Below are positions 9,082-18,108 of a stretch of DNA of 35,428 nt, piece after piece. Source of the DNA: Alphaproteobacteria bacterium (GTDB lineage Bacteria; Pseudomonadota; Alphaproteobacteria; Micropepsales; Micropepsaceae); NCBI GenBank assembly GCA_015654705.1, contig JAATGL010000028.1, forward strand, positions 1-35,428, written 5' to 3'. The position numbers were made by a program, and so were the translations under genes. Below the pieces are notes generated by a model. That model had not been told where the DNA came from and did not search any database. It saw only the letters and a list, made by a program, of their open reading frames with translations. Position 1 is the first letter of the stretch, and each line of letters opens with the position of its first letter.

Positions 9082-10067
9082 GAGAGGCCCCCGGCGCGGC
9101 GCTCCAGCGCCCGCAGCATCAATTGCGCGGCCGCCAGCACCACGAAGGTGATGAAGAAGAGGATCAAGCCCATCTCGATCAGCGAGGAGATGTAGAGATC
9201 GCCCACGGCTTCGCTGAATTCGTTGGCGATGGTGGCGGAAATCGTGGTGCCCGGCGCGAAGATCGAACTCTGGATGTGATGGGCATTGCCGATCACGAAG
9301 GTGACCGCCATGGTTTCGCCCAGCGCGCGGCCGAGCGCCAGCATTGCCCCGCCCACCACGCCCGAACGCGCGAAGGGCAGCACCACACGCCACATCACTT
9401 CCCAGGTCGTGCAGCCGAGCCCGTAGGCCGCCTCCTTCAGCATGGGTGGCACGGTCTCGAAGACGTCGCGCGTGACGGCGGAGATGAAGGGCAGGATCAT
9501 GATCGACAGGATCAGTGACGCGGTGAAAATGCCGATGCCGTAGGGCGGTCCGGCCAGCACGTTGCGCAGGAACGGGATATCGGACGCCAGCCGGATCAGC
9601 CAGGGCTGCAGCGTGGTCTGGAACGCGGGCGCGAACACGAACAGGCCCCAGATGCCGTAGATGATGCTGGGAATGCCGGCCAGCAATTCGATGGCGATGC
9701 CGATGGGCCGGCGCAGCGGACGCGGACAGATCTCGGTCAGGAAGATCGCGATGCCGATGCCGACCGGCACGGCGATGATCATGGCGAGCGCCGAGGTGAT
9801 CAGCGTGCCGTAGATGGAGGCCAGCGCGCCGAACTTCTCGGTCACCGGGTTCCAGGCTTCGCTGTAGAGGAAGGAGAAGCCGAATTGCCGGATCGCCGGC
9901 AGCGCGCCGATGATCAGCGAGACGATGACGCCGCCGAAGATCGCGATCACCAAAAGCGCGGCCGCCGCCGTCAATCCGTGGAAGCGGGCGTCCTTCATGC
10001 CGAAGCGGCGCACGACATGGGCGCGGCCGGCGGCGACGAGATTCTCGGTCAGGGCGATGTCGTTCAT
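9078..10067 (-). CDS. pstC: Phosphate ABC transporter permease PstC
   Basis: [146 protein letters not shown]. Confidence 0.96.
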   Translation of the reverse strand: MNDIALTENLVAAGRAHVVRRFGMKDARFHGLTAAAALLVIAIFGGVIVSLIIGALPAIRQFGFSFLYSEAWNPVTEKFGALASIYGTLITSALAMIIAVPVGIGIAIFLTEICPRPLRRPIGIAIELLAGIPSIIYGIWGLFVFAPAFQTTLQPWLIRLASDIPFLRNVLAGPPYGIGIFTASLILSIMILPFISAVTRDVFETVPPMLKEAAYGLGCTTWEVMWRVVLPFARSGVVGGAMLALGRALGETMAVTFVIGNAHHIQSSIFAPGTTISATIANEFSEAVGDLYISSLIEMGLILFFITFVVLAAAQLMLRALERRAGGLS

Positions 10068-10280
10068 GAAAAGGTGCCGATGTCCTAGACGGAAATTCGC
10101 GCCGGGCCGAGCGGTCCCGGGGCTTTGGCCACAGGAATGGCAAAGCCTATCGCCGCCGCATCGCATGCCCGTCGCGTCATCAAAATCCCTTGCGCAACAT
10201 TTTTCCGGCGGCCCGCATGGCGCCAGCCCCACCACGCATTTCGGCCATCACGGTAGGCTTTGGTGCAACGTGCATCACAA

Positions 10281-10302
10281 TTTTACGAAGCTTTTGTGAC
10301 GT
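10281..10302 (-). promoter_or_regulatory. Possible PhoB box-like tandem 7+4 repeat upstream of pstC
   Basis: Minus strand ACGTCAC-AAAA / GCTTCGT-AAAA: two 11-bp units with AT-rich tails, weak resemblance to CTGTCAT-N4 repeats; ~214 bp from pstC ATG. Confidence 0.3.
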
Positions 10303-10394
10303 CCACGATCCCGGTGGCGCAGATCGAACGTAACGCACTGAATAGTATTAGTAATTTCAATAATCTCCGCCTGCGTCCCGCCATCTGGTGAACG

Positions 10395-12722
10395 GTGTTC
10401 GGCGGACAGGACGTGGCGCTATGCCTTTCCAGCGGGCAAGTTTCGGCACGCCGTTTAAGTGTTTCGCAAGCATGGAAGCGGCCTACTGCCTGTGGGCTTT
10501 CAAGGGCACGGAAGACGCGCGCGCGCCATCTGCGGATTTTCTTTGGCCTCCTCGCCTTCGCCATGCTGATGGCGGGGTTCGGCGACGTGCTGCTGCATGG
10601 CCGGCTGGAACTGATGCCGCGGCCCGCATTTGCGGCGCTGATCGCGGCGGTCATCGCCTTTCTGCTGCACGGCTATCTCCTGGCACGCCGGCGCAGCGAG
10701 TTGCTGAACCGGCAGGCGGAGCAGTTGCAGGCCGTCGCCGGACGCTTGGAAGCCTCGCTGGCGGCCGCCGCCGCGGCCAACGCCCAGCTCAACCAGAGCG
10801 AGGCGCGCTACAAGGGCCTGGTCGATGCCCAGGGCGACGCGATTTTCCGTCGCTCGGCCGACAGCCGGCTGACCTATGGCAACGACGCGTTCTTCAAGCT
10901 GTTCGGGCTGAACCCGCGCCAGGCGGTCGGCCGCCCCTTCGCGCCCGACCTGCATCCCGACAGCCGCGCGCCGCTGTTCGGCAGTTTCGCCGGGCTTGAG
11001 ACCGGACGGGCGCGGGTGCGCTATGACCAGCATGTGCGCACCGCCTATGGCTGGCGCTGGTTGGCCTGGGAAGATTATGCGGTGCGCGACGGGCTCGGCC
11101 GCCTCGTCGAGGTCCAGAGCGTCGGGCGCGACATCACCGAGCGCAAGGCGCTGGAGGACGCGCTGACCGAGGCGCGCGACCGTGCCGAGGCTGGATCGCG
11201 CGCCAAATCGGGCTTCCTCGCCACCATGAGCCACGAGATCCGCACGCCGATGAACGGCGTGCTCGGCATGGCGCGGCTGCTGTCCGAGACCGAATTGCGC
11301 GCCGAACAGCGCACCTATGTGGAGGCGATCGCGCAATCGGGCGAATCCCTGCTGGCGCTGATCGGCGACATCCTGGATTTCTCCAAGATCGAATCCGGCA
11401 TGATGAGCTTCGACGAGGACGAGGTGGAATTGCGTCCGCTGGTCGAGCGCGTCATCGAGCTTCTGGCGCCGCGCGCCCATGCCAAGGATATCGAGCTGAT
11501 CGCCGTCACCGCGCCCGACGTTCCGACCACCGTGCGCACCGACAGCGTGCGCCTGCTGCAGGTGCTCAACAATCTGGTCGGCAATGCCGTCAAATTTACC
11601 GAGCGGGGCGGCGTGCGCGTCGATACCGCCATCGTCGAGGGCCGCGAGCGGCGCTTCCTGCGTTTCGAGGTGCGCGACACCGGCGTCGGCGTCCCGGCCG
11701 GAAAGCGCGCCGAAATCTTCCAGGAATTCGTCCAGGCCGATTCCAGCCATGCGCGGCGCTTCGGCGGCACCGGGCTCGGCCTCGCCATTTGCAAGAGGCT
11801 GATCGAGGCGATGGGCGGCGAGATCGGCGTCGAGCCGGGACCGGGCAGCGGCAGCGTCTTCTGGTTCACCCTGCCGGCGGTGGTGGTGACGGCCGCGCCG
11901 CTCGTGCCCGAGCCGCGGCCGCTGAGCGATACGCGCATCGCGATCATCACGCGCAACACGATCCTGCGCGAAGGCCTGAGTGCGCAACTGCGTGCCGTCG
12001 GCGGCACGGTCGCGGCCCTGCTGCAGGACGACGAGATGGGGCAGGAGTTCGATCTCCTGCTGGTCGATGCCGGTACCGCGGCGATACCCGATCCGCGCGC
12101 CGTGCCCGATCCCGACATTCCCTCCTTTGTGCTGCTGGCGCCGGCGGCGCGCGGCAGGCTGGACGAGTTGATGGCGGCGGGCTTTGCCGGCTACCTCGTG
12201 AAACCGGTGCGTCAGGCCACGCTGGCGGGACGGTTGCAGGCCGCGCCGCCGATCGCATTCCCGGCGAGCGAACCGGGTCATACCGCCGCCCTGCCCCCCA
12301 TACATACCGGCGAGAGGCTCCACCGCGCGTTCAAGGTTCTGCTGGCGGAGGACAATCCGGTCAACGCGCTGCTGACGCGCGAACTGCTGCGCCGCCGCGG
12401 TCACCATGTGCGCGAAGTCACCACCGGCGAGGCCGCCGTCAAGGCGATGGGCGCGGAACGCTTCGACCTGCTGCTGACCGACATCCACATGCCCGGCATG
12501 GACGGCATCGAGGCGACCAGGGCGATCCGCGCCGACGAGGCGGCGCACGGGCGGCCGCGCACGCCGATCATCGCGCTGACCGCCGATGCGCTGGAAACCG
12601 GCAAGCGGGCTTGCAAGGACGCCGGCATGGATGGTTTCCTCACCAAGCCCGTCGACCCCGCGCTGCTGGACCAGATGTTCGAAGCCTTCTTTCCCGCCGG
12701 CGCCCGCGACGCCGCCGCATGA
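10395..12722 (+). CDS. Membrane-bound hybrid sensor histidine kinase: TM-PAS-HisKA-HATPase-degenerate REC-REC (start uncertain)
   Basis: Two N-terminal hydrophobic helices; PAS-like YKGLVDAQGDAIFRRSADSRLTYGND; H-box FLATMSHEIRTPMNGVLGMARLL; N-box NLVGNAVKFTERGGV; G-box FGGTGLGLAICKRLIEAMGGEIGVEPGPGSGSVFWFTLP; C-terminal receiver KVLLAEDNPVNALLTREL...LLLTDIHMPGMDGIEATRAIR. Confidence 0.93.
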   Translation: MFGGQDVALCLSSGQVSARRLSVSQAWKRPTACGLSRARKTRARHLRIFFGLLAFAMLMAGFGDVLLHGRLELMPRPAFAALIAAVIAFLLHGYLLARRRSELLNRQAEQLQAVAGRLEASLAAAAAANAQLNQSEARYKGLVDAQGDAIFRRSADSRLTYGNDAFFKLFGLNPRQAVGRPFAPDLHPDSRAPLFGSFAGLETGRARVRYDQHVRTAYGWRWLAWEDYAVRDGLGRLVEVQSVGRDITERKALEDALTEARDRAEAGSRAKSGFLATMSHEIRTPMNGVLGMARLLSETELRAEQRTYVEAIAQSGESLLALIGDILDFSKIESGMMSFDEDEVELRPLVERVIELLAPRAHAKDIELIAVTAPDVPTTVRTDSVRLLQVLNNLVGNAVKFTERGGVRVDTAIVEGRERRFLRFEVRDTGVGVPAGKRAEIFQEFVQADSSHARRFGGTGLGLAICKRLIEAMGGEIGVEPGPGSGSVFWFTLPAVVVTAAPLVPEPRPLSDTRIAIITRNTILREGLSAQLRAVGGTVAALLQDDEMGQEFDLLLVDAGTAAIPDPRAVPDPDIPSFVLLAPAARGRLDELMAAGFAGYLVKPVRQATLAGRLQAAPPIAFPASEPGHTAALPPIHTGERLHRAFKVLLAEDNPVNALLTRELLRRRGHHVREVTTGEAAVKAMGAERFDLLLTDIHMPGMDGIEATRAIRADEAAHGRPRTPIIALTADALETGKRACKDAGMDGFLTKPVDPALLDQMFEAFFPAGARDAAA

Positions 12723-14053
12723 CGGTGGCAAAGAGCAATCCCCGCCACATCTTCCAAGCCTATCTGCAGCCGCGTACTCTGGTGATGCTGGCGCTGGGCT
12801 TTTCGTCGGGACTGCCCTTCCTGCTGGTCGGCAACACCTTCGGCTATTGGTTGCGCGACGAAGGCACCACGCTGACCGCGATCGGCTTCATCTCCTGGGT
12901 CGGTATCGCCTATTCGCTGAAATTCCTCTGGGCGCCGGTGATCGACCGGGTGAGCGCGCCGCTGTTCGGCCGGCTGGGGCGGCGGCGCAGCTGGATGGCG
13001 CTGGCGCAGATCGTCGTCGCGCTGGGCCTGATCGCCATGGCGGCGACGGGGCCGAAGATATCGCTGGCGCTGCTGGGCGCCTTTGCGCTGGTCGTGGCCT
13101 TCGCCTCCGCCACGCAGGACATCGTGATCGACGCCTGGCGGATCGAATCGGCACAGAGCGGCGAGGAGCTTGGCCTTCTGTCCTCCGCCTACCAGTTCGG
13201 CTATCGCGCGGCGCTGCTGGCAACCGATGCGCTGATCCTGATCGCGGCGGAGAATCTGGGTTGGCCGCTCTCCTATGGTCTCTATGCCGCGCTGATGGGC
13301 ATCGGCCTTGTCGCCACCGTCGCGGCGGCGGAGCCGGTCCAGGCCGACGAGGTCAGCGAAGAGAAAGCGCGCGAAGCCCCGCTCACCTCCCTCAAGGGCC
13401 TCGAAGATGCCGTCGCCGGTCCCTTCATCGCCTTCTTCCGCACCCAAGACGTCCTGGCGCTACTGATACTGATGGCGATCAGCCTTTATCGGCTGCCCGA
13501 TTTCGTGATGGGACCGATGGCCAATCCGCTCTATCACGACCTCGGTCTCAGCAAGGATCTGGTGGGCGCGGTGCGTGCCTCGGTCGGGCTTGTCGCCGCC
13601 TTCGCCGGCATTGCGGTGGGCGGCTTTTGCGCCTTGCGCTTCGGCTATATGCGCGCGCTGATCGTGGGCGGAATCCTTCAGGCCGCCGCTGTCGCCGCCT
13701 ATGCCTGCCTGCCCTTCGCGGGCGGCAATGTGCCGCTGTTCGTCGCCGTCATGGTGGGCGACAATTTCGGCATCAGCTTCGCCGGCGTGGCCCTTGTCTC
13801 CTATATGTCGAGCCTGACCAGCCTGGGCTATACCGCCACGCAATATGCGCTGCTGGCCTCGACCTATGCCTGGGCCGGAAAGATTCTCAAGGGCTTCTCG
13901 GGTGTCGTGGTGGAAAGGCTGAGCGCGAGTTTCGGCCTGATGGATGCCTATGCGATCTTCTTTATCGGCGCCGGCCTGATCGGGGTGCCGGCGGTTTTCC
14001 TGTTCTTGCTGCTGGATGCGCGCCAGCGCGGCATGCGCGCGGCGACGGAATAG
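12719..14053 (+). CDS. AmpG-family muropeptide permease-like MFS transporter
   Basis: ATGA overlap with upstream kinase; LQPRTLVMLALGFSSGLPFLLVGNTFGYWLRDEGTTLTAIGFISWVGIAYSLKFLWAPVIDR, FGRLGRRRSWM, FASATQDIVIDAWRIE resemble AmpG signatures. Confidence 0.9.
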   Translation: MTVAKSNPRHIFQAYLQPRTLVMLALGFSSGLPFLLVGNTFGYWLRDEGTTLTAIGFISWVGIAYSLKFLWAPVIDRVSAPLFGRLGRRRSWMALAQIVVALGLIAMAATGPKISLALLGAFALVVAFASATQDIVIDAWRIESAQSGEELGLLSSAYQFGYRAALLATDALILIAAENLGWPLSYGLYAALMGIGLVATVAAAEPVQADEVSEEKAREAPLTSLKGLEDAVAGPFIAFFRTQDVLALLILMAISLYRLPDFVMGPMANPLYHDLGLSKDLVGAVRASVGLVAAFAGIAVGGFCALRFGYMRALIVGGILQAAAVAAYACLPFAGGNVPLFVAVMVGDNFGISFAGVALVSYMSSLTSLGYTATQYALLASTYAWAGKILKGFSGVVVERLSASFGLMDAYAIFFIGAGLIGVPAVFLFLLLDARQRGMRAATE

Positions 14054-14091
14054 GCGGCCGGCCGCAGTTTAACGTTCTTATCCGGCCACGT

Positions 14092-14120
14092 TTGTCTTGT
14101 CACACGGTGTGGGATAAAAT
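14092..14120 (+). promoter_or_regulatory. Candidate sigma70-type promoter (TTGTCT-N17-TAAAAT) with palindrome CACACGGTGTG in the spacer
   Basis: TTGTCT at 14092-14097, 17-nt spacer, TAAAAT at 14115-14120, upstream of the acyltransferase start at 14182. Confidence 0.55.
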
Positions 14121-14181
14121 CGCTGCCGTCGCGAAAGGAGCGCTGAGACGCCCGCCCATCGCGTCCCGAGGAAAGCGATAC

Positions 14182-15024
14182 GTGGTCAACATTCACGAGC
14201 CTGGACCGTTCGAAGGCCGTGCCGAGCGGTGGCCGGTTCTGGCCGTCAGCGGTGCGCTGGAGGTCCGCCTGGCGGAGACCGACGCCGAGGTCGAGGCGGC
14301 GCAGCGCTTGCGCTACCGCGTCTTCTACGAAGAGATGTCGGCGGTGCCCTCGCCCGACATGCGTGTGCTGCGGCGCGATTTCGACAAGTTCGACGAATTC
14401 TGCGACCACATGCTGGTGGTCGACCGCTCGCTGAGCGACGCGGACGGCCAACCCGCCGTCGTCGGTACCTACCGGATGATGCGCGAGGAATATCTGCCGA
14501 AAAGCGGCGGCTTCTATACGTCCGGCGAATACGATCTCGCGCCGATGCTGGCGGCATGGCCCGAGAACACGCGCTATCTCGAACTCGGTCGCTCCTGCAT
14601 CATCAAGGCCTATCGCAGCAAGACCGCGACCATGCAGCTTCTGTGGCGCGGCGTGATGGCCTATGTGGCGCGCTTCTCCAGCGACCTGATGTTCGGCTGC
14701 GCCTCATTGCACGGCACCGATCCCGAGGCGCTGGCGTTGTCGCTGTCCTATCTGCATCATTACCACCCCATGCCGCCCGATGTGCGCGTGCGCGCGCGGC
14801 CCGAGCTCTATGTCGAGATGAACCGCATGCCGAAGGACGCGATCGACGTGAAGGAGGCGCTGCGCACCCTGCCGCCGCTGGTCAAGGGCTACCTGCGTGC
14901 CGGCTGCGCCATCGGCGAGGGCGCGGTGATCGATCCCCAGTTCGGCACCACCGACGTGCTCATCTACCTCCCCGTCGGCAGCATGGACCCGCGCTACATG
15001 AACCGCTTCGGCCATAGCGGATAG
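14182..15024 (+). CDS. GNAT-family N-acyltransferase, OlsB-like (GTG start)
   Basis: LEVRLAETDAEVEAAQRLRYRVFYEEMSA...DFDKFDEFCDHMLVVD..., TYRMMREEYLPKSGGFYTSGEYDL, YLELGRSCIIKAYRSKTATMQLLWRGVMAYV, LFGCASLHGTDPEA-like segment, ending PRYMNRFG; gaggaaag RBS upstream. Confidence 0.88.
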   Translation: MVNIHEPGPFEGRAERWPVLAVSGALEVRLAETDAEVEAAQRLRYRVFYEEMSAVPSPDMRVLRRDFDKFDEFCDHMLVVDRSLSDADGQPAVVGTYRMMREEYLPKSGGFYTSGEYDLAPMLAAWPENTRYLELGRSCIIKAYRSKTATMQLLWRGVMAYVARFSSDLMFGCASLHGTDPEALALSLSYLHHYHPMPPDVRVRARPELYVEMNRMPKDAIDVKEALRTLPPLVKGYLRAGCAIGEGAVIDPQFGTTDVLIYLPVGSMDPRYMNRFGHSG

Positions 15025-15032
15025 GGCCGCAC

Positions 15033-15983
15033 TCAGACCGGCGGTTTGATTTTCTTCTCGATCGCGTCCCAGATCAGCGCCGCGATATCGGCACCGCCGA
15101 AGCGCTTGACCTCCTGGATGCCGGTCGGCGAGGTGACGTTGATCTCGGTCAGGTAGCTTCCGATCACGTCGATGCCGGTGAAGATCAGCCCGCGCCGCTT
15201 CAGCTCGGGCCCCAGGGCGGCGCAAATGTCCTTCTCGCGCGCCGTCAGGAGCGTGGCTTCGGCCCGGCCGCCGACATGCATGTTGGAGCGCGCCTCGCCC
15301 GCGGCCGGCACGCGGTTGATGGCGCCGGCGAATTCGCCGTCCACCAGAATGATCCGCTTGTCGCCCTGGCGCACTTCGGGGATGTAGCGCTGCACGATCA
15401 CCGGCTCGCGATAGAAGGCGGTGAACATCTCCAGCAGCGCGCCCAGGTTCTCGTCGTCCTGCCGGACGCGGAAGACGCCGGCGCCGCCATTGCCGTAGAG
15501 CGGCTTCAGGATGATGTCCTGGTGCTCGGCGCGGAAGGCGGCGATTTCGGCGCGGTCCGAGGTGATCAGCGTCGGCGGCATCAGGTCCTTGAACTGGGTG
15601 ACGAACAGCTTCTCCGGCGCGTTGCGCACATGCGCCGGATCGTTCACCACCAGGGTCTTCGGCTGCAGCCGCTCCAGGATGTGGGTGGCGGTGATATAGG
15701 CCATGTCGAAGGGCGGATCCTGGCGCATCAGTACGACGTCGGCACGCGACAGGTCGTACACGGAGGATTCGCCCAGCGTGAAATGATCGCCTCTGGTCGC
15801 GCGCACGCTCAAGGGCCGCACCCGCGCCGTCACGGCGCCGTCGTTGAAGGTCAGTTCGCGCGGCCCGTAATAGAGCAGCGCTGCGCCGCGCGCCTGCGCC
15901 TCCAGCGCCAGGGCGAAGGTCGAATCGCCGCCGATATCGATCTTCTCGATCGGGTCCATCTGGATCGCGACGGTCAGCGCCAT
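15033..15983 (-). CDS. gshB: Glutathione synthase
   Basis: [130 protein letters not shown]. Confidence 0.97.
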   Translation of the reverse strand: MALTVAIQMDPIEKIDIGGDSTFALALEAQARGAALLYYGPRELTFNDGAVTARVRPLSVRATRGDHFTLGESSVYDLSRADVVLMRQDPPFDMAYITATHILERLQPKTLVVNDPAHVRNAPEKLFVTQFKDLMPPTLITSDRAEIAAFRAEHQDIILKPLYGNGGAGVFRVRQDDENLGALLEMFTAFYREPVIVQRYIPEVRQGDKRIILVDGEFAGAINRVPAAGEARSNMHVGGRAEATLLTAREKDICAALGPELKRRGLIFTGIDVIGSYLTEINVTSPTGIQEVKRFGGADIAALIWDAIEKKIKPPV

Positions 15984-15991
15984 GCCATGTC

Positions 15992-16813
15992 CTAATTGAT
16001 GAGGCGTTTGAGGCCGGACAGCCCCAGCGCCGCCTCGTTGTGCAGACTTTGGCCGGGCCCGGCGATCTCCAGGCACGCTTCATAGGCCTTGCGCGCGTCG
16101 CCCAGCACACCTAACGCCTCGTTGAGCCGCGCCAGGTCGAGCCACAGTTCCGCCTTGCGCGGCCCGATCAGCACCATGCGCTTGGCGATCTCCAGCGCCC
16201 GGCCGCGCTCGCCGGTCTCCAGCGCACGGATCTTCAGGTTGTTCTGCAGCCGAATCAGCACATCGACGTCGCTGACCGTTTCGACGAGATGGGCGCTTTC
16301 ATGGCCGCCCATGCGCGGCGGTCCGCCGATACGGTCGGGATCGAGCATGGCACCGCCGTGGAACGGGTCGATCAGGACCTCCCCGCCGGCCTTGGCCAGC
16401 ACCAGCAGGAAATGCGCCGGCGTGTTGAGGCCGGACGCCTTCAGTCCCGCCGCCCGCGCCGCGTGAATATAGAGGATGCCGAGCGCCACCGGCATGCCGC
16501 GCCGCCGCGCGATCACCTCGATCAGGTCGGCGTTGCGCGGATCGTCATAGGTCAGGCGGTCGCCGTCATAGCCGAAGCGCCCGGCCAGCAGATTGGCCAG
16601 CACCCGCGCGCCGTCCTCGGCCTGCGCGACCAGCGGCGCTTCGGCCTCGGCGATGCGGGCGATCTCGTCCAGATGGGCTTGGGCCCCGCCGAGCGGCAGG
16701 CCCGGATGGTCCAGGCTGGCCAGCATCAGGGCTGCCCGCGCGATGTCGTGCGGCCCATCGCCCAGGCGCCCCAGACGGCGCAGATAATCGACCGGATCGT
16801 CGGCTTCGCTCAT
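15992..16813 (-). CDS. SirB1-family transglutaminase-like/TPR protein
   Basis: [49 protein letters not shown]...[10 protein letters not shown]-terminal TPR-like [14 protein letters not shown]...[30 protein letters not shown]. Confidence 0.88.
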   Translation of the reverse strand: MSEADDPVDYLRRLGRLGDGPHDIARAALMLASLDHPGLPLGGAQAHLDEIARIAEAEAPLVAQAEDGARVLANLLAGRFGYDGDRLTYDDPRNADLIEVIARRRGMPVALGILYIHAARAAGLKASGLNTPAHFLLVLAKAGGEVLIDPFHGGAMLDPDRIGGPPRMGGHESAHLVETVSDVDVLIRLQNNLKIRALETGERGRALEIAKRMVLIGPRKAELWLDLARLNEALGVLGDARKAYEACLEIAGPGQSLHNEAALGLSGLKRLIN

Positions 16814-16845
16814 TGCGCAAGCTTGCACCATGAACGTAACAAACC

Positions 16846-17217
16846 TCAATCGCCCGGACGGAAGGCGTCGCGCAGATGGCGCGGCAGGGCGCGTGGACTG
16901 ACCGTCACGATGTCGAAGCGCGCCCCCCGTGCCGCGAGTTCGGGCCGGCTCGCCAGATAGAGCGCCGCGGCGCGGGCGATGCGCGCCTGCTGGCGAGCGC
17001 CCAACGCGTCCGCTGCCAGCGCCTCGTCGGCGCGCGCCTTGACCTCCACGAAACAAACCACGCCGGAGGGCGCGCGCGCTATCAGATCGATCTCACCGGC
17101 ACGGGTGCGCACGCGCCGCGCCAGGATGCGGTAGCCCTTGAGCCGCAGCAGCAGCGCCGCGAAGCTTTCGCTGCGCCGCCCGCGTTTCTCGGCCGCCTGG
17201 CGCCGCGCCTCAGCCAT
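16846..17217 (-). CDS. YraN/UPF0102 family endonuclease-like protein
   Basis: MAEARRQAAEKRGRRSESFAALLLRLKGYRILARRVRTRAGEIDLIARAPSGVVCFVEVKAR. Confidence 0.93.
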   Translation of the reverse strand: MAEARRQAAEKRGRRSESFAALLLRLKGYRILARRVRTRAGEIDLIARAPSGVVCFVEVKARADEALAADALGARQQARIARAAALYLASRPELAARGARFDIVTVSPRALPRHLRDAFRPGD

Positions 17218-18097
17218 CGTCGGACTTCCTGGCCAGCGCGCGCTCATAGACGGCACGGCGCGGCGCCTCCAGCGCCTCGGCAACCAGATCGACCGCCGCG
17301 CGCACCGGCATGAACGCCAGCGCCTTGTCGAGGGCGGCATCGATGCGCGAGAAATCGGCCTCGGCCGCGTGCGGCGGCGAGACGATCAGCGTGACCTCGC
17401 CCTTTGGCGCCCCGGCCTTGGCGTAATGTGCGGCCAATTCGCCCAGCAATCCGCGGCGGACCTCCTCGTGCAGTTTGGTCAGTTCGCGCCCCACCGCGGC
17501 GCTGCGCACGCCGAAGACATCCGCCAGGTCGGCCAGGCTGTCGGCCAGGCGCTGGGCCGATTCGAAGAACACCAGCGTGGCGCGCAGTCCTTTCAACTCC
17601 GCCAGCGCGGTGCGCCGCTCGCCCGACCGGGCGGGCAGGAAGCCGGCGAAGAAGAACCGGTCGGTCGGCAGGCCGGCCAGCGCCAGTCCGGTCAACACCG
17701 CCGAGGCGCCGGGAACGGCGTGGACGGCCAGGCCGGCGGCGATGGCCTCGCGCACCAGCTTGAAGCCGGGATCGGAGATCAGCGGCGTGCCCGCGTCGCT
17801 GACCAGCGCCAGGCGGCCGCCCTGCTGCAGCCTGGCCAGCAATTTGGGGCGTTCGCGCACCGCATTGTGGTCGTTATAGGCGCTGAGCGGCCTGCTGATC
17901 CCGTGGATCGCTAGGAGCTTGGCGGTGACGCGGGTGTCCTCGGCCGCGATTAGGTCGCAGCCCTTGAGAACGGTGAGCGCCCTTAAGGTGATGTCGGACG
18001 CATTGCCGATCGGCGTCGCGGTCACGTAAAGGCCGGGCGGCAGGTCGGGATCCGGCGATTGTCCCGTCCCGTCCGAACGCCTAGATTTGCCGCTCAA
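17210..18097 (-). CDS. rsmI: 16S rRNA (cytidine-1402 2'-O)-methyltransferase
   Basis: GLYVTATPIGNASDITLRALTVLKGCDLIAAEDTRVTAKLL, VSDAGTPLISDPGFKLVREA, VPGASAVLTGLALAGLPTDRFFFAGFLPAR, GEVTLIV. Confidence 0.97.
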   Translation of the reverse strand: MSGKSRRSDGTGQSPDPDLPPGLYVTATPIGNASDITLRALTVLKGCDLIAAEDTRVTAKLLAIHGISRPLSAYNDHNAVRERPKLLARLQQGGRLALVSDAGTPLISDPGFKLVREAIAAGLAVHAVPGASAVLTGLALAGLPTDRFFFAGFLPARSGERRTALAELKGLRATLVFFESAQRLADSLADLADVFGVRSAAVGRELTKLHEEVRRGLLGELAAHYAKAGAPKGEVTLIVSPPHAAEADFSRIDAALDKALAFMPVRAAVDLVAEALEAPRRAVYERALARKSDDG

Positions 18098-18108
18098 GGG
18101 AGCTTTCC

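Noticed and set aside
7426-9195. 589-aa plus-strand ORF opposite pstB/pstA
   Set aside because: Antisense shadow ORF; low-complexity charged composition, and the minus strand encodes unmistakable PstB and PstA.
8239-10143. 634-aa minus-strand ORF as a single protein
   Set aside because: It is the PstA reading frame extended upstream through antisense-free but out-of-frame pstC sequence; PstA truly begins at GTG 9081 with a 4-bp overlap to pstC.
10500-12731. 743-aa minus-strand ORF opposite the hybrid kinase
   Set aside because: Shadow ORF typical of high-GC coding sequence; composition is Arg/Gly/Ala/His/Asp-rich with no recognisable domain, while the plus strand has clear kinase motifs.
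12586-15024. 812-aa plus-strand ORF as a fusion protein
   Set aside because: The first ~530 residues are out of frame over the kinase end and AmpG-like gene; only the OlsB-like portion from GTG 14182 shows real protein character.
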